NCBI RefSeq assembly: GCF_963678635.1
Contig: NC_087066.1
Location: 7,283,954-7,347,953, forward strand
Direction: 5' to 3'
DNA length: 64,000 bases
DNA from: Symsagittifera roscoffensis
Lineage: Eukaryota > Xenacoelomorpha > Acoela > Convolutidae
Shown: positions 10,816 to 24,200 of the stretch, piece after piece
Position numbering within the stretch: position 1 is the stretch's first letter
How the letters are laid out: each line of letters starts with the position of its first letter
Notes under the pieces: model-generated
Told to the model about the DNA's origin: nothing
Seen by the model: the letters and a program-made list of their open reading frames with translations, nothing else
The model's database searches: none
Position numbers and translations under genes: made by a program

Positions 10816-12138
10816 TGGTCGATACATTATATTTTTAACGCTTCAAAAATCAAAGAGAGCGAAATCTTGAGAAAGTATCCTTTTGCTACAAAATTATGGC
10901 TGAATTATTACATTTATTGGCATATTTTTTTCAAAATTTCACAATGCTCTCGGATAAGCTCCATTATTTTTTTGAAATACATTTTAGATACATCAATTGG
11001 AAAAACATTTTTCTATGTGTTGCCTTCATCTAATCTTTCTGCTAGTTAAGTGGGTCTGTACTTTATATTGGTGTGGTACTCACAGATATTAAATTTCTAT
11101 CTAACCGGTGCAAATTAAAGGCTTCTATGGGACTCTGGGGGATGTGGAGGGGATAGTAGATGGGGGGGGGGGGGGGTTATAAACCTGACGGGGTTGACCA
11201 GATAAGGGCCACTCAGTGGTGTAGTCCCCCATTTGGGCTAAACAATCGGAAGCTCTAATCGCCCTGGCATTTAATCAATTATATCGCTAAGCCTCAATTC
11301 AGTTCGTCCGTCGGACAAAACATTTACCCTCGAATTTTAAAGGGATTTTAAAATTATCTTCTATATAATGGTACTTTTCGAAATATGTTTATGGAGAAAA
11401 GAAAATTTGTCATAGCTTTTTATTGGTTATTTTTAGCACCAAGATTGCCTAACTCAGGTTGCTAAAATTGATTACATGTTTTTGTCTGAATTCTTCTTTT
11501 AATTAAAATTACATGAGTATCAAATTCGTTTTATCTGATCGGATTTGGCAAAATTATTCTAATCTTACTAGTTATAAATGAAATATTTTCAATTACTGCT
11601 TAAAAAGTAATACATCTAACTTTATGTCAGTCAATATACTTTACCTATTTTCAAAAATCTGGAAAGGTAGGTCTATGATAACTTGTCTACAGGCAATGAT
11701 AAAATTATATTACAATATAACCAGCGCGAAAATTTTTTATTGAAAATTGTTAAATTGTATGACCCGAAAATTTATATATTGTTTTTGAAATCAAAACCCA
11801 GTTTGTGATTAATTTCATGTACAGATCTGCGATATCCGCGAGGAGTTTCTGGAAATGTCCTAAATTAATTGACCTTTGCGCGTTCTTTGTTTATCATTGA
11901 CTTTCTGAGCTCTTCTCTTAAAATATTCGAAACCAAATACACTTTGTTCAAAACTGCTCTTTTGTGCGTTTTTAAAATCATTTGTGAATGTCCTGTAAAG
12001 GGTGTTCTCTTATACATTAACACCCGTCATCACACACTCAAACTAATTTTTTAAATAATTTATCCTCAAAAAATAAGGTTTTTAAACTTTTAATCATATT
12101 GCTGATTTTTTTTTATGAAATGATTCCTTTTATTTCAG

Positions 12139-12281
12139 CATTCCGTCGTTAATGTGTTGATCAGAACTAGTCAAATCTAGAGTGAAGTCCACGCAAGTCA
12201 GCCAGATGCTTTCCTGCTATTTGTTGTTCACACTTCTCCTTCAACGAACTTCCTGCAGTTCCAGTAAAAAATGGAAAATTG
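12139..12281 (+). CDS. iGluR exon 1: 5' UTR end, start codon, signal peptide
   Basis: ATG at 12206 is followed by a hydrophobic signal peptide. The donor is ATTG|gtaagc at 12281, phase 1. A strong acceptor (ccttttatttcag) ends at 12138, so the 67 bp before the ATG are probably UTR joined to an upstream leader exon, by cis- or trans-splicing. Confidence 0.8.
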
Positions 12282-15200
12282 GTAAGCTCTTGGTTGTCAT
12301 TTTCTTTTTAATGAGTCATTTCCAGGCCAAATGAGTCATTTAATAATCACGAACGATCAAAGAAAATAAAGGAACAAAAAGAGAACGAAGTGAGCGTCCC
12401 TCTAGCCTAATCCGCTTACAATTCACAAAATACACAGTTTGGCCTCGTAATGATGAAATTAGGGCTACCACGACAATAAACAAAAAGGCTTTATGTTAAC
12501 TTTGAGAAAACTTTTGTACTTTAGTTCATATTTACACAAAATATTTTTAGCTACAATTTCTTTTTTTGTTCCGGGCCCAATGGGCGTTTAATTTTTTGTC
12601 GCCTTAATGCCCGCTTTGTAAATACTAAAAGCTTATTTAAATTTGGTGGTTGGGTTTTTCGACTGTTTTTCAGAGCATATTTTTGTTTTTTTTTGTCGAT
12701 TTTGTTCTTTCGGTCTCATTTTCCCTTCGGTAACTTGCAATGCTGCGCTTGTGTCTTATCGCAAGTGATGCAAAACTCTGACTGGCTGCAGTGTGGAAAA
12801 ATTAACAGGCTTCGGGCAACACATCATATGAGTAATAGTCCTAGAAGAATATCATATCGAGTTTGTTTACAATAAAAATGTTTTTAGTTCCACAAACTTG
12901 CAAATCAAATGATCATATTTATGATCGTTAAGACACTCGCGAAAATTGTTTTACTCTAAAATGTTTTTTTTTTGCATCCATACACAAGAATATTATCATT
13001 TTTTTCCGACCATTGAAATTTTGTATTTTAGTTTTTTCCCGCGCAAAATCAGGTGCCACAAATAATCGGAATGTCGAGTGATATTTCATTTTAAAACTCT
13101 TTCAATCGTGATTCAAACGACTGGAAAAAGTTTCAAATTTTTTTTTCTCAGTTTCGAGAGAAACCAGTTTGAACTTTTTGACTTTTGGCCCAAGTTCAAG
13201 AGAATAGGGTGAGCAAGCAGGCTTAATTTAAGCCAATTTGAAGCCTTAAAAACTTATTTTTACTCATGCGAAATTAGCTTTTGAAGTTTGCTTGTGCCAT
13301 TTTGGGAATCAAAAAATTGCAAAAAAAAATCAAAATTCATAAGATGTTTACAAATTTTTTTGATTTTTCTACATTTTTTTCATTTCACTGACAATTTTGC
13401 TACAAAAATGGTTTTCCAATTTGCTTTTTGTGTTATGACTGTCGAATATACCTAAATTCTGAAAAAAAAATCTTTTTGTCTTTCTTAAGACTGTGGTTGG
13501 AACTTTCTGTCCTACTTGCACTGTAAACCGCTTTCCTTGTTTGGCTTTGCATCTGCATAATAACAACAACAACAAAACTTTTATTTATATCGGATAATAC
13601 ATCCAATACATATTTACAAATTTAAGTGACCACTCCTCTTAAAACTCTCGAAGTGAAAATACAGAGTTGTTTTTCCAATTTAGTCTTCATAACTCCAGCG
13701 TTAATAAATAATCGGAATAAAAACTGAATTGAGTTTTTCTATTGAAATATTTTAGATACAATCATCTCAAATAAGACCACTTCAATTTACTCCGGGCATA
13801 AAAATTGTTTCCCTCTAAACATGCAAAGGATATTTTTCTAGCATCTGATTATTTGAAAAATCGTTTTTATGAAAATTAATCAAGAAAAATTTTTTGGGCG
13901 TTTTTTTTCAACAAAACTGCACATTTGATTACTGAAATTTTAGTTTGTTTGAGCTGCCCCAAATTTTTAACATCAATTCCTAAATTTCAAAAGGCCGGCA
14001 CTTTTGTGGTATTTGCACTGCAAGCCGGGTATTCTTGTTTTTAAGCCTTTCATTTGGCTTCATTTCAAAGAGAAACAAAAGGTACTTGACAGCGTATTTT
14101 TTTTGTTGATTGCTAATTACTTTTTTAAATTTCTATTCAGGTGTCATAAGTGAGTATCCCGATTTGTATTCAAACGTGGAATACAAAACCAGCCTGGGCT
14201 ACTATCAATCACAGTTCGAAGGCGTCTCCGTGGAAGATGTCTTCGAGTTCCTGCTTAACAAGACATCATTCAGTGCCATGTCATCAGGTAGGATTCTGCT
14301 TACCAATCCAGAAATCGGCTGTGTTTTGAGGCTCGTCATCCGTTCTTGTTACGTAATTTTCAGCCAGAAAACAATCGAAAAAAGGAATGCATGCAGCTCA
14401 TAATCAGTGGCAAAACTCTACGTTATGAACTGAATAGCTCGTATTTTTTTTGGTAATTTTCAATATTTATCAAAAGTCATAATTTTAATCTTTATTCTTG
14501 CGAGAGTGTCGTGTAATCAAGAACTAGTCTTTTTTCGTCGAACAATTACCAACCTCATGCAAATTGCTACAGAAATGACTTAAAAACTTCAGAAATATTT
14601 TTTCCAATTTTATTTTGGTAAAAATTTTCAGAACACTTTGTTTCCCATAGAGCGCTAGAAGAAATTTTTAGCTTTCATTTTTTAGTTTTCACAGCTTTAG
14701 CTTTTCCAAACTAGTCTTTTTTTTCTAAATAAAATCAAGATTTTTCAGCCAAAAAGACTAATTAAAAGTTAAATTCTTCGGTAACGAACATTACTCGATT
14801 GCTTTACTCGCTCGAATTTGAATTAAAACTTTTATAAAAATTTGTTCGAACCACCCCTGAAGGGCTTCAGTTTGATATATCACTTGTTTCATTCCAATAA
14901 TTTTTTGTGGTAGCAGATTTTGTGAGGAAATAAAGAAAATTAAAAAAAAAATTGAAACAACCGAATACAAAGTTTCTCCCCATTTTCAACGGTCGGAACA
15001 AAAAAGCCTTCATTTGAGCTTTGAGTGTTATTAATAATCCCTCAATTCTCGATACTCTTTTCTTAATAAACAAAAACAAAAGCCTCGACTCTTTTTTGTA
15101 TTTTAAACGTTGTTTGTTTTTAGTGTGCAGAATGATAGAACATGAGAGTATTAGTGTGCTGATCAGCTATGTCTCTTGCTACTCCTCCAATGCTCTGGTG

Positions 15201-18200
15201 GCCCAGACCGACACTCTCCTTCTGCCCCACCTGATGTTGGGAACAAACAGTGGCTGCAGTTTCCACGACCAGAACCTACACCACATACTCCCATCTGTCT
15301 CACAGGTTTGTAGATAGCTTTTCCAGTGGTAGTTTTCCAGTGCTATGATTTTCATTCATATGCATATGAACTGAGCGTTATCCTATCAAACTTTCTAATT
15401 TTAAAAATCTCGAAGTTTTCTGTCAACAAATTCTCGTGAAGCTGTTCAGTTTTCTGGCAACAATTTCCGGTGACTGTACATTTTGCAATTACGTGCGATA
15501 AAATAATCTATAACCAAAAACTTAATTTCAAAACTGCTAAAAATGTTTTTGCATACTTTCGTTTTTACAAATGATTTCTAAATTTTTGCTTTTTTTAAAA
15601 AACCAATATATGGTACAATTTTTTCTCTACAAAACTGTTATGATTTAAGATATTGAAGTTATCTATTACATGATTTTTGAATTGAATTTCTTCTGAAACT
15701 TTCAACTTCTCTCCAGGGATCTCTTGTTGGGGGATTACACCCTCTTCTCCCACTCAATCCAGACATCTCCCCCATCACCATGGAGCAAGGGGGGACTACG
15801 TGGGACACTACAGGGGGGCAGAATACGAATGGGAAGAGGTTGTTCACTGTGAGTCTGGGTGGTTCCAGTGAATTGGTGGAGGAGCCTCTGATAGATTTCA
15901 TAGTGATGAGGAACTGGACTCGGCTGGTTTTAGTCCATGACAATACAATGTCCAATGGTTTCGGTAAGTGACATGGTGAAAAATTATTTCTCTCTAACAT
16001 TATAAATTATTGGACAATGTGAAATCAATTCGAACTAACGCTATGCAATTGTTTTCTCGAAGTTTCTCTTAAAAAGCGAGATTTCTTGTTTAGGCTGGCC
16101 AAGATGATTTTATAAGAAATACCAGAACGCAATAAGAACTACCAAAAAACGACGTTTTTAGGCTTTTTGGAAGGTTTGACCAGAAAATTGTTTTTTTTTG
16201 GTGCGCTGTTACCCAAATTACAACAAAACTTTAAGGTCGGTGCGCCTTCAGAAACGTTTTTCAAGGCTCTTTTTCCTCCCCCCCCCATCACATCACATAA
16301 TTATCAGTTTGATGGAGTAACGAGGAGTCTTACAAGGTTATGAATGAAGACTAAATAAATATGTTTGTAGCGCGGGCGAATTAGTCCGCATGCCAACTTT
16401 TGTAAGAATCGGACAATGTGAACAAAAATTACTCAAAAAATCTTTCAGATGGGGGAAAAGGAAAAAAGCACTTTTTAGGGTCGGTCAGGCAAAAATGGAA
16501 CTGTTTAAATAGTACCAAAGAGGGAATCCTCCCCTCCCCCAGATCCACTACTGGTATTAATGGAGTTGAAGGTGAAAATTTGTATTTTTACTGGGAAACT
16601 ATCTAAAACTACGAATTTTTCCTTTAAAATGACTCTTTAACCGAGCAAACCATTCATCATGTGGTAGCTTTTGATTGAAGCCACCAGAGTTCTCTCTAGA
16701 GTCTTGCTTTCTTTCAGACGATGCTCGGAATGTTCGATTCCGGAGGAAGTTGGCGCAGACTAATGTGTTCCGATACGAGATCGACACTAGCAAACAGTTC
16801 GAGGTGGATCTGGAAACAGAACTCAGGTAAAATGTCAGTTAACAAAATAGTAGATAGCTGTACGCAGTGTTCTGAATACGTTTGCTTAGTTTTTAACTTT
16901 GAAAAAAGAAGCTGAAAAATTACAGAAACTGCCGGTTGCTGTGCAAGTAGCTCAGAAATTTGTGACCCCATTTTTTCCAAGCTTATAGTTTTTTCAAGTT
17001 TTAAGCAGTTTTTACTGGCTGCAATTATCTAAAACGAATAACAAAAATTTTTGATAAAAAAATAATCTTTTTTTTTTCAATTCAATTTTTTTTAGATTTT
17101 GTTTTAGCTTTAACTCAACCATCCAAAATAGTTTCCTAAATTTTTTGCCAGTTTAATTATTGGATTTTTGCTCTAATAGCTGGCTTTGCACTCCTTAAAT
17201 TGTACTGAATTTTTGTCTGTTTTTCTCAAAAATGAGAAATTGTTTTGGTTATTTTTAAATATCTATAAAAACACGACTGTACGGCCTTTAAAATGAAATA
17301 TCACCTGCTCCTGTCTGACAATTCCAATTTTCCATGCTTTTTGTTCCAAATTTGCGTGTGAGAAAAAATACCCGAATACATCTTTCCTCCCGAATATTAT
17401 TGGTCGGAAGAACAAAACTCAATTTGAACAGTGAACGTATGCTGGGGTTTAAGATGAACTTAAAGTATAATCGTCAAAATGTTATTAACACAGGGCAAAT
17501 TGAATGTCAATTTTTTTTGCTACCTATAGAATCTCAAACTTTCAACGCGGTAGCTCAAATTTTTTAAAGTTATTTTGACGTGATTGCGCGTTTCTTGTCT
17601 GAACTACCTTTTAACTAGGATATAAGTTCTGAAACGCCAAAATTTGAGACTATTTTTCCCGATATTATTATTATTTTTTGAAATATAAACGAAACGAAAT
17701 CACGACTAAAAAGCAAATTTCATCTCAGTCCTTGAGTGGAACAAAAAAACTAACAAATTTGTATTTTGTACTATTTGGTTTTTGTATTGAGTGTAGCAAA
17801 TTTACCAAATAACAGGTTCAATAAAGAAAAGAAAAATAACTGAAAAATTGAAGAAAAAACCATCAATTTTCACTTTTGTTGTGATTTTTGCTTTTATCGA
17901 AGAAAATTTGGAGACGAATTGCTGTGTTTTGAATTCCATTAAATCGTGAGTCGAGAAAATTCCGTGATAGATTTCTTTGGTCACTCTAAACTACGGCGTT
18001 GTTTTGTATTAAATTTATTGTGAACATATTTTTTTTTAAAAATAAATCAGCCACACATAAACAATGAAGTGAGTGAAAACTTATAAAATGGTATTACAAA
18101 AAATTTTTTAAAATGGTTATTTGAAAAAATTAAAAAAATATATTTTTCAAGTTTTTTCTCAAAGTTGATTATTGTTTTTCTGAGAAACAGGTGCTATTTG

Positions 18201-21200
18201 CACAGACAGCAACCACCGACTACTTGTGTTAAGTCTCTTCTATTTAAAAATTATATACTTTTTGTGTTGGTGTTGTGCAGCACTTTCAACAAGAGTGACA
18301 GCTTCGAGCACTTCGTGGTGATAGGGAGTGGGGAGAACTGCAGACGGGTGATGGACTGTGCCTCCCACTACAACATGTTCACGTCCACCTTCACATGGAT
18401 ACTCGCTTGTCCCGTCAGTTATTATGAGAAACAACCACTGTCTATTCTCATTCACCCAAACCCCCGACATCCTCATCAAATTTACCCAAATCTCTTCATT
18501 TTTTTCTACCCCTTAATACCATCTTAATTGAAACAAATTTTTGCTCAAACTGCAAAGTTTTTAAACACATTGTTCACACTACCGAAGTATGGATTTGAAA
18601 AATTTAAAATTTACTTTTTAAGTGGTTTTTGCATTTTAGTTGGGAGGAGGGAGGTTTAGAGGGCAAGGAGTCTAATATGTTTCTCGTAAATTTAATTAAC
18701 TTACTTTTTTTAAATCAGGATTTATTGCCAAGTGTATAAATGAAGCGAGAAAACTGAGATTCAATTTTAAATTGCTGTATTTTTGCTCAATTTTCGTTTG
18801 GTTTGATGAGGGAATATGGCGTACTGAAAAAGTCTATAGACGTTCATTTTTGGCTTCGCATGGAATCAAATTACTTTTTAAAAGTTCTTGGTTATGAACC
18901 GTTAGTAAAACAAGAGTGTTTGAATCAGGGCGAAGCTCAGAACAATTCGACTGATGTTAAATATATCTGCAGAAGTATATTTTAGTGGAAAAAAAGTAAA
19001 ATCTTCAAAAATAGTTGAAAATACTTTCATGGTTTTTTGCATATCTTCCCGCCACGTTTCTTATCTGTATAACATCTTTTTAATTGTAAGCTCAAGGAAT
19101 CAAAATATTTTAGATTTTTTCTTTAAAAAATTAAAAATGACTATCGGGCGCAAATAATCCGCACTTTTCTGGGAAAAAAAATTGAATTAAAAATTGCATA
19201 ACTGCACTTGTTTTTTATTTCTTACTGCAATTGAAACAACATTATTTTTTAAGGATTTTTAAATCTAAACAGAAAATATCAGAAAAACTCAACATATATG
19301 AACTTGAAATAAGAGCGTGCAAAAGTTTTCTTTTCGATTCAACATCCATTTCAACTTCTATCAGTTTTTGTAGCATGGTTTCAATTATCTCTGCTTTTTC
19401 ATACTTCTTGAGACAAAGGAAAAAATGAGATTTTTGTTGACTCGGAGTTGTTGTTTTTACGGTACAGTTTTTCTACAGAAGTAAATCCCAGATATATAAA
19501 TAAATAAGAAATAGAAAAAAGGCAATGTAAGTATGATAACTTTAAATTGATTTCATATCAGTTCATAATAATCCAAAATCAAAGATAAACAACGATAGCC
19601 GGTTACTGTGCACGTGTCACAGAATGTACTACCATAGTCCTACAAAACAAACTATTGTCGTTTTTTTGGCGTGCTGTGGTAAAGGGAGCTGAACGAAAAA
19701 ACTGGAGACTAGGTATAATCGACATTCATATTAAAATAAGCAAATTGAAAAAAAATTTTTTAGAATAGTTACTTGAAGTTTTTCAAGTTTTGCAGTTTTT
19801 TGAATTTTTGAAAATTTTTGATTCCAAAAAGGCGCTAACATACTCAAAGTAAACTAATGTTACTCTAGTAAAATTAAGTTTATACGTTTTAGATTGAGCT
19901 ATTGTCAGCTTTTAGGCAGTTGAAATAAGACAGCTTGCTCGCTTTTTTTGCTCAAACTACGACGAAAAATCGAAAACTTCAAACCGGTTTTTCTCGACAA
20001 GGAAATTTTTTTAAATTTCTGAATGTGGTTCGAATCACGACTTTAGGGTCTTTAATATGATATATCACTCAACCCCGTCCGATGATTATTTTGTGGTACC
20101 TGATTTTGCGTGGAGAACAAAAAGAAAAAAAATAAAACACACCCGAATAAAATCGAAAACTTCAAACCGGTTTTTTCGACAAGGAAATTTTTTTAAATTT
20201 CTGAATGTGGTTCGAATCACGACTTTAGGGTCTTTAATATGATATATCACTCAACCCCGTCCGATGATTATTTTGTGGTACCTGATTTTGCGTGGAGAAC
20301 AAAAAGAAAAAAAAAATAAAACACACCCGAATACAAAGTTCCTCCCCATTTTCAATTGTCAGAACTAAAATTTATTAATAAAATTTAGGATTGCCATAAA
20401 TCCATTTTTTTGTTTGATACCTGTTTTTGAGGCATTTAAATCAACCCAAATTAACTTGAGTCTCTTTGAATTGATTTTAATAATTTTTCTCTAAGCATTT
20501 CAAAACCTATCAGCTTTTACAAACTGTATACCATTTTTTTGGACTTATAAAATATGCTTTTCATTCAATTTTTGTGCTGATGTGCGAACTGGAAAAAATA
20601 TAAAATATATTCAGGTGGAATTTTTTTGGAGCGGAAATAATTTTTAACTTTTAGTTTTTTTATTGTTTTGCTGATTCGCTTTGAAAAATTGCGAGAAAGT
20701 GTTGAAACTACTTCGAAGAAAACTAATTTGAAGAGTTTTTGCATACCATTACTTTTTATCACCACGGCAACCCTTACATTTCGAAACTTCGAAGGGATAC
20801 CCTGAAACTAATTGTTTGCGGTAAATAAATCTGCTCAACTGACGACTAGATCACGGTTACACTGATGGAAACTTTTCTTGAGTACAAAAAATTCTGCTGA
20901 ACTTACAGTGCAGAAAAAAAAACCTTTTTAAAATCATTTTTGATAAATTCAAATGGAATTTTGTGACTAACAAAATCTACACTATCAACTTAAATCATGT
21001 TTTCAGGCTCTGAAATTGATCCCAACCTAAACGTTCCGAGTAGATCGATTTAGTTAATTTAGATTTACTTTCAGTTCCTAATGTTGTTATTATTGATCGT
21101 TTTGAATCAATTTAAAATGGATTGAAATCGAACATAGTTTTAGATTTGCCAGTTATTGTATTCTTATTAAATCAGCAAGATAACTCAAAAGCCTCTGGGT

Positions 21201-24200
21201 ACCGCATGTTTTAAATAGTCAAAAAATGTCAAACAATTTATAGGGAAACAGAACTTTCTTATCAACAAAGAAATTTTCATAGGTAAATCACATTTGCAAC
21301 ATTTAGATCACCTTCACACAGGCGCGGATCTAGAAACTTCTCAAGGGGGGTTTAAAAAAGTTTTGAAAATTTTGTCGACATTTTTTTAGGTTGACCAAAT
21401 TGTTTTTCTGAGCTCTTTCAAACCACTATAAAGACCCTAATTTGACCAATTTTTCTGCGCCGCTGGCAAATTTTGTTTGATCAATTTTGACCACAAAATT
21501 GCGTTTTTTTAGGCAGGCGCTCCCCCGTCAAAATTAGTATAGATTGGCGCCAAAGGCGCCTTTAGAAAAATTTTAAGGTCAGTCAGCCAAAAATGAATAT
21601 CTCAAAATAGTACAAAGGGGCACCCTTTGGGTTGGCAGGGGTCGAATCCCTGAGGGGGGGGGGGGGGGGGGCGTCCGCTTCCACGCCCCTTCCACTAAAT
21701 CCGCTACTGCCTTCTCATAATATTACAAAAATGATCATATCAGGGTGCTGTTATATTTTTTTAAAATTGTTTTAGGGTTTGAAGTATATTGGCCTAAAGT
21801 TTTAATAAGAAAAAAAAGATAGAATTTATAAATTTTTGTTCTGAAAACTTCACGACACACTCATTGTAAAGTACAAAACCGCATAGACAAAAGTGTTTTT
21901 TGATCGATTTGAGTTCGTTTTAAGTCAATTTTTTAGTCCATCAAAATTGGTTAAACACAAACACTTGGCAAACAAATTGGTTAAGCACATTCAAGTCAAT
22001 CTATCCTGAAAATATTGGATGCTATTTTTTTTCGCTCGCAAACTAATGTAACCCAATTTTATACGCTTAAGTCAACGTAAAAGTATGGAGAGCAGTGTAG
22101 CTGAAAATTCCTTATCTTGCGGTATTAAAACTAAAAACTACCTCCGGCTTTGATACTATTCTGAAACATCTCCAATTAAACTTTAAGTGTTTTTGTTTGT
22201 TTTCAGGATGCGGACCTGGATGTTCTGATGGCCAACCACAACATCACTCTGGGCACGATCATTCTGTTCAAGCCTGAACAACACATCTTCTCCTATTCAG
22301 ACGCCGCCGTCACGGGGGGAGGGGTAGGGGGAGGAGGAAACAACTATGACGTAAGATATTTAATTGATTCGAGCTATTTATTCCTCTCAAACTGTCAATT
22401 CCATTTAAAGATTCCATGATTAGTTTCCGAATAATAAGTAATTACGGTAAAGTTTTAATTCCTGCTTTTTCGTCACAGGTGAGATTTCTCTAACCAAAAA
22501 CTTTGCCAAATATTTCACATATTCCCTTTAATTAGGGGATAATGGGTTTAAACAACTGTTCAACGTTAAGAGGCGAACAGATCATCTTTTGGTCTTTTCC
22601 CTTGTAGATAATTAGTCTTTAAAACCCATTCATCTAGTTGAATACAAAATATATTCAAATATTTGGTCAGTTTTTAGTCATAAAAAATCTCACTTAATTG
22701 AGGACATTGCTGTTTTAGTTGCAGCTGAAACTGAACATGTCATTTCAAATCCTGTTCAACTCTTTCTCAGAACTCACTAATGACCAAATAGTCCCACCAT
22801 CTCAACAGTCTGAAAGTACTCGCAAGTGTGGACTCAATACAACTTGGACATCCCGAAATGGTATGAGCGCGGGGAGTTCAGATCTCATGGACAGCATAGA
22901 CAAGGTTAGAGGCAAAATTGAAGCTCTCTGAGAGTTTTTGATGATTAATTACTAAATCATGCTAATAAACAGAGTCAAGTCTTCAGTTATTTTAACTGGT
23001 CGAAAATGTTAGTGCATTTGGTCAAAATGTTTTACATATTTGGAATAAATGTTTAGCTTATTAGATAGAAAAATTTTGACATATCATGGTATGAACCAAA
23101 TCAGTATGAACCAAATTAGTATGAACCAAATTAGTATCAACCAATCAATTAAAAAAGTACTTTGAGTTTAATTTTTCTCTCTTTCGTTTCTTTTTGTTCC
23201 TTTAATGCTTACGGTTTTTTGTTTTACCTGTTTTCCCTAGTCGATCAAGGGAGGTTATCTTGCAAGAATCTTGCAAGATTCTTCTAAAGAGGGTGCATCT
23301 CTTTAAAAGATCTTGCAAGATTCTTGTAAAGTTTTGCAAGATAAACTCCTTTAAAGAGAACCTTTTTTGCAGGATGTTTAAAAATACAAGATGCAAGATA
23401 ATGAAAAAAAGTTTTACACGCGAAGACAACCAAGTAGCGATCTTGGAAGAAAGAGGCAATCTTAGCTACGCATACATAGTCACAACCCGCTAGGCGGTTC
23501 CCCATAGAAAGAGTTTTTTGAATTTTTTTAATGATAGGCACTTGACACTAGTTTTGATCGACACATGACACCTAAATCTCTAAAAGTAGGAAAAACACAA
23601 TTTGTTGTATCAAATGAAACTATAAACTCTATGACATCAATCCAAGCAAAGATATTTACCAAAAGCAAAAGATGAATATCATGTTGTTTCTTTCCTATTG
23701 ATTTTTCTGTTGTTGAGTCGTCATTTATGCTTCCAAATTCTTTGACGACGGCTCTCATTCGAAGATTTTTTAGTGCATTTAAGAAAACTCATTTTTTAAA
23801 ATAAAAACTCAAATTTTCAAAACTCAAAAAAAACCAAGTTCCCAATTTAGAGGCGACACATTTTCATCTTGAGGATCATTTTTGTAGGCTGCTAATGACT
23901 TTTCTCGACCGAAAGAAGAAATGATTGAAAGCGGCAAAGTTTTGAGTGCGGATAAGACAACGTACACTTGTGAGTCCTCAAACAAACTTTTTATTGTGCA
24001 TGAAAAAAACTTACTTTCTCTCAAAAAAGATGGACTCTACCAAACCCAAAACTAAACTGAAATATGACTAGATTAGGCCGTACACTGAACCTGTTATTTT
24101 ACATAGCGTTTGGGGGGGGGGGTAAAAGGAAAACAAAGAGAAAAAACCTTCATTTTTTAAAATTCTTTTTCAAGATTTAGAATGATGCTCAATGCGGAAG

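Larger units (their letters stand above)
7503..12138. other. Intergenic region upstream of the glutamate receptor, repeat-rich
   Basis: I find no supported gene here. It contains copies of interspersed repeat families R2 (7735-7855), R6 (8640-8735 and 10700-10815) and R1 (9242-9890), plus a poly-G run near 11163-11177. The rest is AT-rich sequence with many short homopolymers. The promoter and 5' UTR exon of the receptor probably lie in this interval, but I cannot place them. Confidence 0.5.

Noticed and set aside
15659-16000. - strand frame of 113 codons
   Set aside because: Antisense of iGluR exon 4, whose + strand frame joins its neighbours in phase.
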